A stretch of 64,000 nt of DNA from Modestobacter excelsi. Lineage in GTDB: Bacteria > Actinomycetota > Actinomycetes > Mycobacteriales > Geodermatophilaceae. Each line of letters starts with the position of its first letter. Position 1 is the first letter of the stretch. The notes beneath the pieces were generated by a model. The model saw only the letters and a list, made by a program, of their open reading frames with translations. It had not been told where the DNA came from and ran no database searches. The stretch is from the NCBI RefSeq assembly GCF_005930495.1, contig NZ_SJEX01000009.1, positions 1-64,000 of the forward strand. Direction: 5' to 3'. Below are positions 25,115-37,194 of the stretch, piece after piece. The position numbers and the translations under genes were made by a program.

Positions 25115-26410
25115 CTACGCGCGGCCGGCGAGCCGCATCGCCCGGGTCTGCACGTCGGCTCGTAGCGCCGCCTCGTCCACCGTGGTGCTGACGCCGTCGC
25201 GCACCACCTGCCGGCCGGCGACCCAGGTGTCGCGGACGTGCCGCGAGCCGACCGACCAGACCAGGTGGGTGAGCAGGTCGGTCACGTCGCCGACCGGCGT
25301 GAACGCGATGTCCCCGCTGTCCACGTGCACCAGGTCCGCCCGCCGTCCGGCGGTGAGCTGGCCCAGGTCGTCGCGCCCGATCGCCGCGGCCGCCGCGCCG
25401 GTGGCCAGCCAGAAGGCCTCCGGGGCGGTGAGCGCGGTCGCGTCCCGCTCCCGGAGCCGGGCCAGCTGGGCGGCCAGCCGGAGGTCCTCGAACAGGTCCA
25501 GGTTGTCGTTGGACGCCGGCCCGTCGGTGCCCATGCCGACCCGGATGCCCAGGTCGAGCATGTCCCGCAGCCGCGCGGTGCCGCTGGCCAGCTTGGTGTT
25601 GCTGCCCGGGCAGTGGGCCACCGCGACGTCGTACTCCCGCCAGAGCTCCAGGTCGCCGTCGTCCATGTGCACGCAGTGCGCGCCGAGCACCCGGCCGCCG
25701 AGCACGTCGTGGGCGGCCAGCAGCGCCGGGACGCTCAGCCCGTGGGTGGCCAGCAGCTCGTCGCCCTCGGTGGCGGTCTCCGCGACGTGCACGGTGAGCA
25801 GCAGGCCGTGCTCGCGGGCCGCCCCGGCCGCCTGGGTGAGCACCGGGAGGGGCACCGTGTACGCCGAGTGCGGGCCGATGCCGAACTCGACCTGCTCGTC
25901 GCTGCGCCCGGCCAGCCCGACCGCGGTGGCCAGCTGCTCGTCGAAGGTGCCGAACCCGGGGAGCCCGATGAGCGGGTTGGCCACGACCGCCCGGGCGCCG
26001 GTCGCGCGCACCGCCGACGCGATCCGCTCGGGCTGGAAGTACATCTCCACGCTGGTGGTGACCCCGTGCCGGAGCATCTCCGCCGACGCGGCGGTCATCG
26101 CCACCTCGACGTCCTCGGCTGTGAGCCTCGCCTCACGCGGCCACATCACCTCACGCAGCCAGCGGTCCAGCGGGAGCCCCTCGCCCTGGCCCCGGAACAG
26201 CACCATCGGGGCGTGCGAGTGGGTGTTCACCATGCCCGGCGTGAGCACCCCCGGCAGCCGCCTGACCTCGGCGTCCTCCGCCACGTGCGGCGCGTCCGCG
26301 GCCGGGCCGACCCAGCTGATCACGCCGTCGTCGACGTCGAGCACGGCATCGGGGACGACGGTGCCGGCGCGGTCCCCCACGACCACGGCGCGGGCGGTGA
26401 AGCGCTGCAT
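25115..26410 (-). CDS. Amidohydrolase (S-adenosylhomocysteine deaminase / chlorohydrolase family)
   Basis: This 431-residue metal-dependent deaminase has the HxH of the amidohydrolase superfamily in GMVNTHSHAPMVLFRG, the third His in LLLTVHVAETATEGDEL, the fourth in GAHCVHMDD and the Asp in GMGTDGPASNDNLDLFEDLRLAA. These blocks match the MtaD/TrzN/AtzA group, which deaminates methylthioadenosine, S-adenosylhomocysteine or related purines. Methionine recycling would fit with metYX in the window, but the location gives no direct support. Confidence 0.82.
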   Translation of the reverse strand: MQRFTARAVVVGDRAGTVVPDAVLDVDDGVISWVGPAADAPHVAEDAEVRRLPGVLTPGMVNTHSHAPMVLFRGQGEGLPLDRWLREVMWPREARLTAEDVEVAMTAASAEMLRHGVTTSVEMYFQPERIASAVRATGARAVVANPLIGLPGFGTFDEQLATAVGLAGRSDEQVEFGIGPHSAYTVPLPVLTQAAGAAREHGLLLTVHVAETATEGDELLATHGLSVPALLAAHDVLGGRVLGAHCVHMDDGDLELWREYDVAVAHCPGSNTKLASGTARLRDMLDLGIRVGMGTDGPASNDNLDLFEDLRLAAQLARLRERDATALTAPEAFWLATGAAAAAIGRDDLGQLTAGRRADLVHVDSGDIAFTPVGDVTDLLTHLVWSVGSRHVRDTWVAGRQVVRDGVSTTVDEAALRADVQTRAMRLAGRA

Positions 26411-26448
26411 GGCGGAACCGTAACCGCCGGGCCCCCGTTGGACGGGGC

Positions 26449-27090
26449 GTGCCGACGGCTGCTGCCGCCGACCCGGGCGGACTCACGGGAACAGTGCTCG
26501 ACCTGATGGAGGCGCTCGGCGCCCCGGGGGTCGGGCTCGCCATCCTGCTCGAGACGGTGGTGCCACCGATCCCCAGCGAGGTGGTGCTGCCGCTGGCCGG
26601 CTACCTCGCCCAGACCGGGCGGATGGGGCTGGTCGCGGCCTTCCTCGCCGCGACCGCGGGCTCGCTGATCGGGGCGTCGTTCCTGTACCAGCTGGGCCGC
26701 TGGCTGGGGCCCGAGCGCAGCCGCCGCTGGCTGGACCGGCTGCCGCTCGTCGACACCGCCGACGTGGACAAGGCCTTCGACGCCTTCGAGCGTCGTGGCC
26801 GGGCGGCCGTGCTGCTCGGCCGGCTGGTTCCGGTGGTGCGCAGCTTCATCTCCGTGCCCGCCGGCGTCGTGCGCATGCCGTGGCCGCAGTTCCTGCTCTA
26901 CACCGCGATCGGCAGCGCCGTCTGGAACGGCACCCTGATCGGGGCCGGGGTGGCGCTGGGCACCCAGTACGAGCTGGTCGAGCGCTACGTCGGGCTGCTG
27001 GACTACGCGCTGGTCGCGGCCGTCGTCGGCTTCGGGACCTGGATCGTCGTCCGGCACCTCCGGCGCCGAGGCAGCACCCTGGGCGGGTGA
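26449..27090 (+). CDS. DedA family membrane protein
   Basis: This 213-residue protein is in the DedA (SNARE-associated) family of undecaprenyl-phosphate and phospholipid translocases. Visible blocks are ETVVPPIPSEVVLPLAGYLA, the conserved FLAATAGSLIGASFLYQLGRWLG and LLGRLVPVVRSFISVPAGVVRMPWPQF, with membrane helices at both ends. GTG at 26449 or at 26494 could be the start; the shorter form begins VLDLMEALG. It overlaps the HAD hydrolase gene by four bases. Confidence 0.85.
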   Translation: MPTAAAADPGGLTGTVLDLMEALGAPGVGLAILLETVVPPIPSEVVLPLAGYLAQTGRMGLVAAFLAATAGSLIGASFLYQLGRWLGPERSRRWLDRLPLVDTADVDKAFDAFERRGRAAVLLGRLVPVVRSFISVPAGVVRMPWPQFLLYTAIGSAVWNGTLIGAGVALGTQYELVERYVGLLDYALVAAVVGFGTWIVVRHLRRRGSTLGG

Positions 27091-27767
27091 CCGAGCCCCG
27101 CACCCGCCCGGACGTCGTCGCCTTCGACGTCAACGAGACCCTGCTGGACCTCGCGCCGGTCGGCGCCGCGCTGGTCGAGCAGGGGCAGCCCGCCGAGCTG
27201 CTGCCCACCGTCTTCGCCCGCACCCTGCTCACCGGCTTCGCCGGCGCGGCCGTGGGCAGCTGGTTCCCGTTCCGGGCCGCCTTCGAGGCCTCGGTGGCGC
27301 AGCTGACCGGCCTCCCGGCGCCCGCCTGCTCCGCGGTGGCCGATGCTTTCATGGAGATGTCGCCGCACGCGGACGTCGAGCCGGCGTTCCGGCGGCTGAC
27401 GGAGGCCGGCGTACGGGTGGTGACGTTGAGCCACGGCGCGCCCGGAGTCGCCGAGGCCGGGCTGACCCGCGGCGGTGTGCACGGCCTCGTCGAGCAGACC
27501 CTGACCTCGCAGTCGATCCGGGCGTGGAAGCCGAACCGGGAGGCCTACCTCTGGGCGGTCGGGGTCTGCGGGGTGGAGCCTGCGCAGATGGCGCTGGTGG
27601 CGTCGCACTCCTGGGACGTGCTGGGCGCCTCCCGCGCGGGGCTCACCACCGGCTTCACCTCGGGCCGCTCGGAGCAGGTCTTCGCCGATGTGCTCGGTGC
27701 TCCGGACGTGCAGGGCGGGTCGCTGGTCGAGGTGGTCGAGGCGCTGCTCGCCCTCCCCCGCCGGTGA
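27087..27767 (+). CDS. HAD-superfamily hydrolase (haloacid dehalogenase type II)
   Basis: The 226-residue protein shows the HAD nucleophile motif FDVNETLLDL, where the first Asp is the nucleophile, the Ser/Thr motif VVTLSHG, the Lys of SIRAWKPNREAYLWAV and the last acidic motif in SHSWDVLGASRAGL. These are the type II haloacid dehalogenase signatures, so it may cleave the C-halogen bond of short 2-haloacids, though many homologues have other substrates. It overlaps the upstream DedA gene and the downstream hydrolase gene by four bases each. Confidence 0.82.
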   Translation: MTEPRTRPDVVAFDVNETLLDLAPVGAALVEQGQPAELLPTVFARTLLTGFAGAAVGSWFPFRAAFEASVAQLTGLPAPACSAVADAFMEMSPHADVEPAFRRLTEAGVRVVTLSHGAPGVAEAGLTRGGVHGLVEQTLTSQSIRAWKPNREAYLWAVGVCGVEPAQMALVASHSWDVLGASRAGLTTGFTSGRSEQVFADVLGAPDVQGGSLVEVVEALLALPRR

Positions 27768-28375
27768 CCGCCCGCGAGGTCGGCACCCCGCTGGGACCGG
27801 CACGGGTGCACTGCGCCGAGCCGCCGGCCGAGGTCGCCGGCACGCTGGTGCTCGGCCACGGCGCCGGCGGCGGGGTGGACTCCGCCGACCTGCGCGCCGT
27901 CGCCGGGGCCGGCTCGGCGGCGGGGTGGCGGGTGCTGCTGGTCGAGCAGCCGTGGAAGGTCGCCGGGAGACGGATCGCGCCCGCGCCGCCGCGGCTGGAC
28001 GAGGCCTGGACGGCGGTGCTGGCCGCGGTGTCCGACCTGGTCGGCGGACCGCTGGTGCTCGGTGGCCGCAGCGCCGGGGCACGGGTGGCCTGCCGGACGG
28101 CGTCGGCGCAGGGTGCGGCCGGGGTCCTCGCCCTGGCCTTCCCGCTGCACCCGCCCGGCAGGCCGGAGAAGAGCCGCGCCGCGGAGCTGCGCGGCGTCGC
28201 CGTCCCGCTGGTCGTCGTGCAGGGCGGGACCGACGCCTTCGGCCGCCCGGCCGAGGTCGAGGCCGCGCTCACCGGGCACGACGGGACGGTGCGCGCCGTG
28301 CCCGGTGACCACGCGTTGTCGAAGGACCCCGCGGCCGTCGCCGCCGCCGCCGTCAGCTGGCTGGGGCAGCTCTGA
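27764..28375 (+). CDS. Alpha/beta hydrolase (KANL3/Tex30-like)
   Basis: The 203-residue protein is a small alpha/beta hydrolase. The oxyanion block GTLVLGHGAGGGVDS, the nucleophile elbow LVLGGRSAGARVAC, the acid in VVVQGGTDAFGRP and the His in VPGDHALSKDP form a complete triad. The close analogues are KANL3/Tex30-like hydrolases, with no known substrate in bacteria. It is the last gene of a coupled DedA-HAD-hydrolase trio. Confidence 0.8.
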   Translation: MTAREVGTPLGPARVHCAEPPAEVAGTLVLGHGAGGGVDSADLRAVAGAGSAAGWRVLLVEQPWKVAGRRIAPAPPRLDEAWTAVLAAVSDLVGGPLVLGGRSAGARVACRTASAQGAAGVLALAFPLHPPGRPEKSRAAELRGVAVPLVVVQGGTDAFGRPAEVEAALTGHDGTVRAVPGDHALSKDPAAVAAAAVSWLGQL

Positions 28376-28390
28376 CGGCGGCGGCCACCG

Positions 28391-29317
28391 TCACCTCCGG
28401 AACCGGCGGATGATCAGCAGGAGCAGCACCAGCACGGCCGCCCCGCCGGCAGCGGGGGCCGCGTAGCGGGTGAACGCCGCGCCGCCGGCCACCTCCAGCA
28501 GGTCGATCGGCTCCGGCTCCACCGGGGTGAGCGGGCGCTGCGGCGCGGACGGCGTGCTCCGGACCGGGCCCCCAGCGGCGGGCCGGTTCGGCGGGGCGGT
28601 GGTGCCCGTCGGCGGCTTGCTCGGTGCCTTCTTCGCCGCGGTGATGGGGGTGGGGGCGGCCTTCGTCGGCGGGAGCGTCGGGTCGGGCACCGCCGCGGCC
28701 GGGGCCGGCGCGGCCTTCGCCGGGGTGGCCTTCACCGGCGGGGTGACCGCCGACGACTGCGTGGTCGCGGCGCCGTCGGCCGCGGCGGCGGTCGCTGCGG
28801 CCTCCGCCGCCGCCGTGGTGACGGTCGGTTCCTGCCGCACCTCGGCCGCCGCCTGGTCGACGAGGCCGGCGTCCCCGCTGGCCAGCTGGGCGGAGAGCTT
28901 GTCGGCGAACTGCCCGAGCAGCTTGTTGCCCACGTCGGTCATCACGCCGCGGCCGAACTGCGCGGGACGGCCGGTGATGTTCAGGTCGGTCAGCACGTCG
29001 ACCCGGGTGACGCTGCCCTCGGCGGCCAGCGTGGCGGTGACGATCGCCGCGGCGGTGCCGTTGCCCCGCTGGTCCTTGCCGCGGGCGTCGATGACCGCCT
29101 TGTGCGCGGTCTCGTCCTTCTCGATGAAGGAGCCCTTGCCCTGGTAGGTGAGGTTGATCGGGCCGAGCTTGACCTTCACCCGGCCGGTGAAGTCATCCTG
29201 GTCGACCGAGTCGAGGACGGCGCCCGGCATGCAGGGTGCGATCCGGTCGATGTCCAACAGCACCCGCCACGCCTCGTCGACGGGCAGGGGGACGGTGAAC
29301 GAGTTCTCCAGCTGCAC
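28391..29317 (-). CDS. coxG: CoxG family SRPBCC protein with Ala/Pro-rich linker and C-terminal membrane anchor
   Basis: This 308-residue protein has a CoxG domain (about 1-145) with the family opening ENSFTVPLPVDEAWRVLLDIDRIAPCMPGA and GRVKVKLGPINLTYQGKG. A long Ala/Thr/Pro-rich linker (about 160-270) follows, then a single membrane helix (AAPAAGGAAVLVLLLLIIRRFRR). CoxG proteins are thought to recruit CO dehydrogenase to the membrane. It lies downstream of coxM, 221 bases away, with its own GGAGG-led GTG start. A strong hairpin separates it from coxM, so it may be transcribed on its own. Confidence 0.85.
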   Translation of the reverse strand: MQLENSFTVPLPVDEAWRVLLDIDRIAPCMPGAVLDSVDQDDFTGRVKVKLGPINLTYQGKGSFIEKDETAHKAVIDARGKDQRGNGTAAAIVTATLAAEGSVTRVDVLTDLNITGRPAQFGRGVMTDVGNKLLGQFADKLSAQLASGDAGLVDQAAAEVRQEPTVTTAAAEAAATAAAADGAATTQSSAVTPPVKATPAKAAPAPAAAVPDPTLPPTKAAPTPITAAKKAPSKPPTGTTAPPNRPAAGGPVRSTPSAPQRPLTPVEPEPIDLLEVAGGAAFTRYAAPAAGGAAVLVLLLLIIRRFRR

Positions 29318-29492
29318 TGCAGGACCTCCGAGTCTGTGCGGCCCGACGCCGTCCCGAGGGGCGGCGACACCGGCGGCGTGCCGGGCCGGGACGTGCGCTG
29401 ATCTGGCTGTGACGGCGACGCCACCACGCACCGTCCCACACATCCGATCACGGGTGGGACGACGGCGCAGGCGGGATCACGACGGCGCGCCG

Positions 29493-29537
29493 GACCGGCC
29501 CGCCCCGGGAGGACGGACCGGTCCGGTCGGGCCGGTC
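29493..29537 (-). terminator. Hairpin downstream of coxM
   Basis: GACCGGCCCG (29493-29502) pairs with CGGGCCGGTC (29528-29537); the loop also holds a palindrome GGACCGGTCC. It begins directly after the coxM stop at 29539. Confidence 0.5.
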
Positions 29538-29538
29538 G

Positions 29539-30398
29539 CTACAGACCCGCGGCCGCGGCCAGGGCCCGCTTGGTGAGCACCTGCGCGAGGTGCTGCCGGT
29601 AGTCGGCCTGGGCGTTGAGGTCGTTGCTCGGGCTGGTGCCCTCGGCGGCCTGGGCGGCGGCGGCGGTGACCGTCTCCAGGCTCACGTCGACCCCGACCAG
29701 GGCGGCCTCGGTGGCGCTGGCCCGCAACGGGGTCGGCCCCATGTTGGTCAGCCCGATGCGCGCCTCGGTGATCCGGCCGCCCTCCCGCCGGACGGCCGCG
29801 GCCACCGCCACGATCGACCAGGCCTGGGCGACCCGGTTGAACTTCTCGTAGCGGACGCCCCAGCCGTCGGCCGCGGCGATCTTGGGGAGCCGGATCTCCA
29901 CGAGCAGCTCCCCCTCCTCGAGCACGGTGGTCAGGTAGTCGACGAAGAACTCGCCGGCCGGCACCGTCCGCCGTCCGGCCGGGCCGGCGATGACGAACTC
30001 GGCGTCCAGCGCCAGCGCCACCGCCGGCAGGTCACCGGCCGGGTCGGCGTGCGCCAGCGCGCCGCCGAAGGTGCCCCGGCGGCGGACCTGCCGGTCGGCC
30101 ACCGTCTCGGTGGCCTGCACCAGCAGCTGGGCGTACTGGGCCAGCAGCGGGTCGCTGAGCACGTCGGCGTGCGTCGTCATCGCGCCGACGACCAGCTGGT
30201 CGCCCTCCTCGCGCACCCCGCGCAGCTCCTCGACCCGGGTGAGGTCGACGACGAGCTCCGGTGCGGCCAGCCGCAGCCGCATCACCGGGATCAGCGACTG
30301 CCCACCGGCGAGGACCTTCACGTCGTCCCCGCCGTCGGCGATGGCCTGCAGCGCCTCCTCGACGGTGGTGGGCCGGGAGTACGCGAACGCTGCGGGGA

Positions 30399-30402
<4 letters not shown>
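29539..30402 (-). CDS. coxM: CO dehydrogenase-type FAD-binding subunit (CoxM)
   Basis: This 287-residue flavoprotein is the medium subunit that passes electrons from the iron-sulfur subunit to an acceptor. The FAD motifs KVLAGGQSLIPVMRLRL and RRGTFGGALAHADPAGDLP are present; the more common form has TIGGN, and here Phe and Ala replace residues. Its C-terminal domain (GLTNMGPTPLRA) is the CODH_FAD_C type. It is coupled by a four-base overlap to coxL upstream. Confidence 0.9.
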
Positions 30403-32875
<2,473 letters not shown>

Positions 32876-32879
<4 letters not shown>

Positions 32880-33424
32880 GACTGCGCCGCCATGGGCTCC
32901 GCAGCGGCCGTGTCGCCTGCCGCCGGTGAGGCGCCCGGGTCACCCGGCGCCTCACCCCGCATCTCCGCCGCCGCCTGCTGCACGGCGCGCACGATGTTCT
33001 GGTAGCCGGTGCAGCGGCAGAGGTTGCCCTCGATGCCCTCACGCACCTCGGTCTCGGTCGGGTCCGGGTTCTCCTTCAGCAGGTCGATCGAGGCCATGAT
33101 CATCCCGGGGGTGCAGAACCCGCACTGCAGGCCGTGCAGCTCGTGGAACGCCCGCTGGACCGGGTGCAGCGTGGCGCCCCCGCCGGAGGCGACCCCCTCG
33201 ATGGTGGTCACCTCGCTGCCGTCGGCCTGCACGGCGAGCACGGTGCAGGACTTCACCGCCTGCCCGTCCAGGTGGACCGTGCACGCGCCGCAGTTGCTGG
33301 TGTCGCAGCCCACGACCGTGCCCACCTTGCCCAGCTGTTCCCTGAGGTAGTGCACCAGCAGGGTCCGCGGCTCGACGTCGTCCGAGTAGGACGCCCCGTC
33401 GACCCGCACGTTGATCTGCGTCAC
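32876..33424 (-). CDS. coxS: Molybdenum hydroxylase [2Fe-2S] subunit (CoxS)
   Basis: The 182-residue small subunit has the plant-ferredoxin cluster motif [17 protein letters not shown] plus a later C in SCTVLA, and the second cluster in [12 protein letters not shown] and [12 protein letters not shown]. It therefore holds two [2Fe-2S] clusters. The C-terminus has an Ala/Pro-rich extension. The GTG start at 33422-33424 has a GGAGG site. It is the first gene of coxS-coxL-coxM. Confidence 0.92.
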
Positions 33425-33624
33425 GTGTCCTCCGCTTCGTTGCATCGGCTCTGCACCGCGGTCGGCCCGCGGATCCTGCGGCAGTGTGACAACCGACACG
33501 CGCGCGAGTCCACACCCGGTGCTCCCGGTCGACGACCCGGCTCCGCATTCGCGGTCGCCCAAAGCTTGGCGGATCCGCAGCTGCGGAAGTACAGCGGTGG
33601 GTCGGGCCGCAGCCCGGCCGCAGG

Positions 33625-33634
33625 GCAACGTTGC
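33625..33634. promoter_or_regulatory. Perfect palindrome upstream of coxS
   Basis: GCAACGTTGC is a 10-bp palindrome in the 233-base gap between the regulator and the cox genes, followed by a related CGCGTTGCAGCG. It is a candidate site for the adjacent regulator. Confidence 0.3.
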
Positions 33635-33657
33635 ACCGCGTTGCAGCGGGGCAGCGC

Positions 33658-34980
33658 TCAGCGGCGGACCGGACCGCGGGGTCCGCCGCGCAGCCGCTGC
33701 ACGTGCCCGGCCGCGGCGGTGCGCCGCGCCCCGGGCGGGAGCACGGCCAGGCACGCCTGCCAGGTGCCCAGGTCGTCGGCCGCCTCGGCCAGCTCGCTGT
33801 AGCGGACCAGCAGGTCCGGGCGCCCGCTGGTCAGCACCGCCGTGCGGACCTCGTCGGCGAGACGGGCGCGGGCGGCTCGCACGCCCGGTGCCATCGATCC
33901 GGGCAGCAGCGGCCCGCGGTAGCGGTCCAGCGCGGAGCCCACCGCGCCCTGGGCGATGAGTCCGCGCACCTCCTCGGCGTCGGTCCGCACCGGCCCGAGC
34001 AGCCGGTAGGGCCGCGAGCCGACGAGCTGGTCGCCCACCAGCCGGCGGAGCCGGGACAGCTCGGCGCGCACGGTGACCGCAGCGGCGTCGCCGGCGTGGC
34101 ACTCGGCGGCCAGCTGCTCCGCCGTCCGCCCGGTGCCCGCGGCGGCGGCCTCGGCGAGCAGCACCATCAGCTCCGAGTGCCGCAACGACAGCTCCTGCGC
34201 ACCGGCGGCGGTGCGGAGCCGGGCGCGGTCGCGCCCCAGGACCTCCAGCGTCGGGACGACGGGCCGCAGGCCGGCGGGGGACCGGTCGGCGCGCATCCCC
34301 CGGTCACGGCTCAGCCAGCGGAGCTCGGACTCCGCGGCAGCCGCCGTCGCCCGGACCAGGGTCAGCACGTGCGGACTGGCCACGTGGTCGCCGCCGGTCA
34401 CGTCGATGGCGCCGAGCAGGGCACCGGTGAGCGGGTCGTGCACCGGTGCCGCCGAGCAGCTCCACGGCTGGACCGGACGGCGGTAGTGCTCGCTGCCGTA
34501 GATCTGGACGGCGTGGTCGAGGGCGAGGGCGGTGCCCGGCGCGTTGGTCCCGGCGGTGCTCTCGCTCCACGTGGCGCCCTCCACGAAGTGCACCCCGGCG
34601 GCCCGGTCACGGAGCCGCGAGTCGCCCTCCACCCACAGCATCCGGCCGGCCGCGTCGGTGACCGCGACGATCATCTGGTCGGCCTCGGCGTCGGCGACGA
34701 GCAGCCGGCGGATCACCGGCATGACCGCGGCCAGCGGGTGGGCCGCCCGGTAGGCGACCAGGTCGTCGTCGAGCAGGTCGACCGGGGGCGGCGCCCCGTC
34801 GGGGTCGACGCCGCTGCTCAGCGACCGCCGCCACGAGTCCCACACGACCGCGCGCACCTGGTCCCGCGGGGGTGTGTCGACCTGCGTGACGAGGGCCTCG
34901 TGCGCGGCCCGGAGGCGCCGGGCGAGCACCGGGCCCGGGTCTCCGTCAGGAAGTGCGAGCCACGGGTTCACGGTCGTCAC
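33658..34980 (-). CDS. GAF-domain transcriptional regulator with winged helix
   Basis: The 440-residue protein has an N-terminal domain of the AcoR type ([13 protein letters not shown]), a GAF sensor at about 90-215 ([29 protein letters not shown]) and a C-terminal winged helix ([13 protein letters not shown] ... [19 protein letters not shown]), followed by a helical segment like a BTAD region. Unlike AcoR it lacks the AAA+ sigma-54 domain. Its gene is upstream of and in line with coxSLM, so it likely controls them in response to a small molecule. Confidence 0.75.
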   Translation of the reverse strand: MTTVNPWLALPDGDPGPVLARRLRAAHEALVTQVDTPPRDQVRAVVWDSWRRSLSSGVDPDGAPPPVDLLDDDLVAYRAAHPLAAVMPVIRRLLVADAEADQMIVAVTDAAGRMLWVEGDSRLRDRAAGVHFVEGATWSESTAGTNAPGTALALDHAVQIYGSEHYRRPVQPWSCSAAPVHDPLTGALLGAIDVTGGDHVASPHVLTLVRATAAAAESELRWLSRDRGMRADRSPAGLRPVVPTLEVLGRDRARLRTAAGAQELSLRHSELMVLLAEAAAAGTGRTAEQLAAECHAGDAAAVTVRAELSRLRRLVGDQLVGSRPYRLLGPVRTDAEEVRGLIAQGAVGSALDRYRGPLLPGSMAPGVRAARARLADEVRTAVLTSGRPDLLVRYSELAEAADDLGTWQACLAVLPPGARRTAAAGHVQRLRGGPRGPVRR

Positions 34981-35066
34981 GGCGCGGGGTCCCCGGGGCT
35001 GAGGGTCATGGTCGCCCCATCGTGACCGCTGTCACGGGATCGCGCCAGCAGGGTGGCCTGCGACTG

Positions 35067-36317
35067 TCAGGCGGCGGCGAGCTCCCGGCGGCGCAGCACC
35101 GCCGAGACGGCGAGGAAGCCGAGCCCGAGCACGGCCAGCCCGGCACCCACCAGGCTGGGTGCCCGGTAGCCGAAGCCGGCGGCGATGACCAGGCCACCGA
35201 GCCATGCACCCAGGGCGTTGGCCAGGTTGAGCGCCGAGTGGTTGAGCGCCGCGCCGAGCATCTGCGCCTCCCCGGCGACCTCCATCAGCCGCAGCTGCAG
35301 GCAGACGGCCAGGACCGAGCTGGCGCCGGCGGTCAGGAACACCGCGACGAGGAGCGCGCCCGTGCTGCCGGCGAGGACGACCACGGCCAGCAGGAAGCCG
35401 CCCAGCGCCACGACCGCGCCGAGCAGCGACGGGAACAGCGCGCGGTCGGCGAGCCGGCCACCGAGCGCGGTGCCGATGATCATGCCGACGCCGAACACCA
35501 GCAGCGCGACCGGGACGAAGCTCGCCGAGGCCCCGGCGACGTCGGTGAGCAGCGGGGCGATGTAGCTGTACAGGGCGAACATGCCGCCGAAGCCGACGAT
35601 CCCGAACAGCAGCGTGAGGACGACCTGCGGCCGGCGGAGCGCGCCCAGCTCCGACCGGATGGTCGCCTCGGCACGGCCGGGGAGGGCGGGGACGACGAGC
35701 AGGACGGCGAGCACGGTCACCGCACCGATGAGCACGACGGCCCAGTAGGCAGAGCGCCAGCCCATCGCCTGGCCGAGCCAGGTCGCCGCGGGGACGCCGA
35801 CCACGTTGGCGACCGCCAGGCCGAGCATCACCGAGCTGACCGCCCGGCCGCGGAGCCGGTCGGGCACCAGCGAGGCGGCGATGAGCGAGGCGACACCGAA
35901 GAAGGCGCCGTGCGGCAGCCCGGCCAGGAACCGGGCGAGGACCAGGGTGCCGTAGCCGGGGGCCAGCGCGCTCAGCGCGTTGCCGACGACGAACGCCGTC
36001 ATCAGGCCCATGGCCAGGCCGCGGCGCGGCAGCCGGGCGCCGAGGGCGGCGATCACCGGCGCGCCGACGACCACACCGAGGGCGTAGGCGGAGATGAGGT
36101 GACCGGCCGAGGGGATGCTCGCGTCCACCCCGGCGGCGATGTCGGGCAGCAGGCCCATCGTGACGAACTCGGTGGTGCCGATGGCGAAGGCGCCGATGGC
36201 CAGCGCGCCGATGGCGAGGACCGCGGTGCGGGTGGAGGGGACGGTCGGGGCCGGCGTCGTCTCGACGGCGGGGGCGGCACTCACACGTGGAGCCAAGACG
36301 GTGGCCCGGGCGGGCAT
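35067..36317 (-). CDS. MFS exporter (DHA1 family)
   Basis: This protein of about 416 residues has 12 predicted membrane helices in the major facilitator fold. The motif-A-like stretch is ALGARLPRRGLAMGLMT and the family opening is LAIGAFAIGTTEFVTMGLLPDIAAGV, which is typical of the arabinose-efflux / PmrA / chloramphenicol-resistance branch. It should export a drug or metabolite with proton antiport. Either ATG at 36315 or a GTG some 35 bases further down could be the start. Confidence 0.8.
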   Translation of the reverse strand: MPARATVLAPRVSAAPAVETTPAPTVPSTRTAVLAIGALAIGAFAIGTTEFVTMGLLPDIAAGVDASIPSAGHLISAYALGVVVGAPVIAALGARLPRRGLAMGLMTAFVVGNALSALAPGYGTLVLARFLAGLPHGAFFGVASLIAASLVPDRLRGRAVSSVMLGLAVANVVGVPAATWLGQAMGWRSAYWAVVLIGAVTVLAVLLVVPALPGRAEATIRSELGALRRPQVVLTLLFGIVGFGGMFALYSYIAPLLTDVAGASASFVPVALLVFGVGMIIGTALGGRLADRALFPSLLGAVVALGGFLLAVVVLAGSTGALLVAVFLTAGASSVLAVCLQLRLMEVAGEAQMLGAALNHSALNLANALGAWLGGLVIAAGFGYRAPSLVGAGLAVLGLGFLAVSAVLRRRELAAA

Positions 36318-36392
36318 TCCCCGGCCCCGGTTGGTCTCAAGCAACCACCCCCGGGTGCCGATGACCGACGCAGGACCGGGGAGGGGGCTGTC

Positions 36393-37142
36393 ATGGCCGC
36401 ACGGAGACGCCGCACGCCGAACGCCGGCGTGCGCCGCACGCCGCAGAGGGGCGCCCGCCGCGCGCCGAGGAACGGCGGGCTGACGCGCTGGCTGACCCCC
36501 GTGCTGGCGCTCGCCGCCGGCGGGTCGTTCGCGGCGGCCCAGCTCACCCCGGTGGTGGTCGACCTCACGGCGTCCAGCACGATCGCCGACGAGGGGGTCA
36601 CCTCGGGCGGCAGCGCAGCCAGCTCGCTCGGCGACGGCCTGTTCTCCTGGTCCACCGGTCCGGTGGCCGGCGACTCCAACGGCGCGACGGTGGCCGACGG
36701 CGACGCCGTGCGCGACCTCGCCGTCCCCCAGCCGCCCCGGCCGGGCGGGATCACGCTGCAGCCCTGGGCGGCCAGGGGCGTCGCCCCGACGCTGACCCCG
36801 CGGGAGCCCGCCTGCGGCGGGTACAGCACCCCGAGGAGGATCACCCCGGGGGTGGTGGCCGGCACCGGCTCGGCCACCGTCACCTGGATGTCCGACGCCC
36901 GCGGGGAGGTGCAGTCCTACCAGGTCTCCGCGGTCCAGCAGCCGGTGAGCGGGGTCCAGCCGGCCCCGGTCACCACCACCGCGGCCCAGCCGGACGGGTG
37001 CCAGCAGGTCACCGCGACCATGACCGGGCTGGTGTCGGGTCGGTACTACGTGTTCTGGCTGGAGGAGCAGGTCACCAGCGCGACCACCGGGCGGGCCCGG
37101 CTGGACCAGGTCGGCAGCTCGGCGCCGGTGCTGGTCGGCTGA
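36393..37142 (+). CDS. Hypothetical anchored exported protein with a fibronectin-III-like domain
   Basis: The 249-residue protein starts with a strongly basic tail (ARRRRTPNAGVRRTPQRG) followed by a membrane segment (WLTPVLALAAGGSFAAAQL), so the rest is probably outside the membrane. The last 90 residues (ITPGVVAGTGSATVTWMSDARGE ... MTGLVSGRYYVFWLEEQV) have the strand pattern of a fibronectin type III domain. GAGGGGG precedes the ATG. There are two or three cysteines, one in REPACGGYS. I do not recognise a family. Confidence 0.6.
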   Translation: MAARRRRTPNAGVRRTPQRGARRAPRNGGLTRWLTPVLALAAGGSFAAAQLTPVVVDLTASSTIADEGVTSGGSAASSLGDGLFSWSTGPVAGDSNGATVADGDAVRDLAVPQPPRPGGITLQPWAARGVAPTLTPREPACGGYSTPRRITPGVVAGTGSATVTWMSDARGEVQSYQVSAVQQPVSGVQPAPVTTTAAQPDGCQQVTATMTGLVSGRYYVFWLEEQVTSATTGRARLDQVGSSAPVLVG

Positions 37143-37194
37143 GCTCCTCGGTCGGCTGGGCTCCTCGGTCGGCTGGGTTCCTCGGTCGGCTGGG
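37143..37194. repeat. Three 17-bp tandem repeats after the gene
   Basis: A unit GCTCCTCGGTCGGCTGG is repeated three times (third unit with one change), followed by a partial unit. It lies between convergent genes and could be slippage-generated. Confidence 0.75.

Noticed and set aside
36318-36392. TTG start at 36342-36344 for the MFS gene
   Set aside because: The extra residues are unlike the family, and ATG at 36315-36317 or a later GTG fits better.
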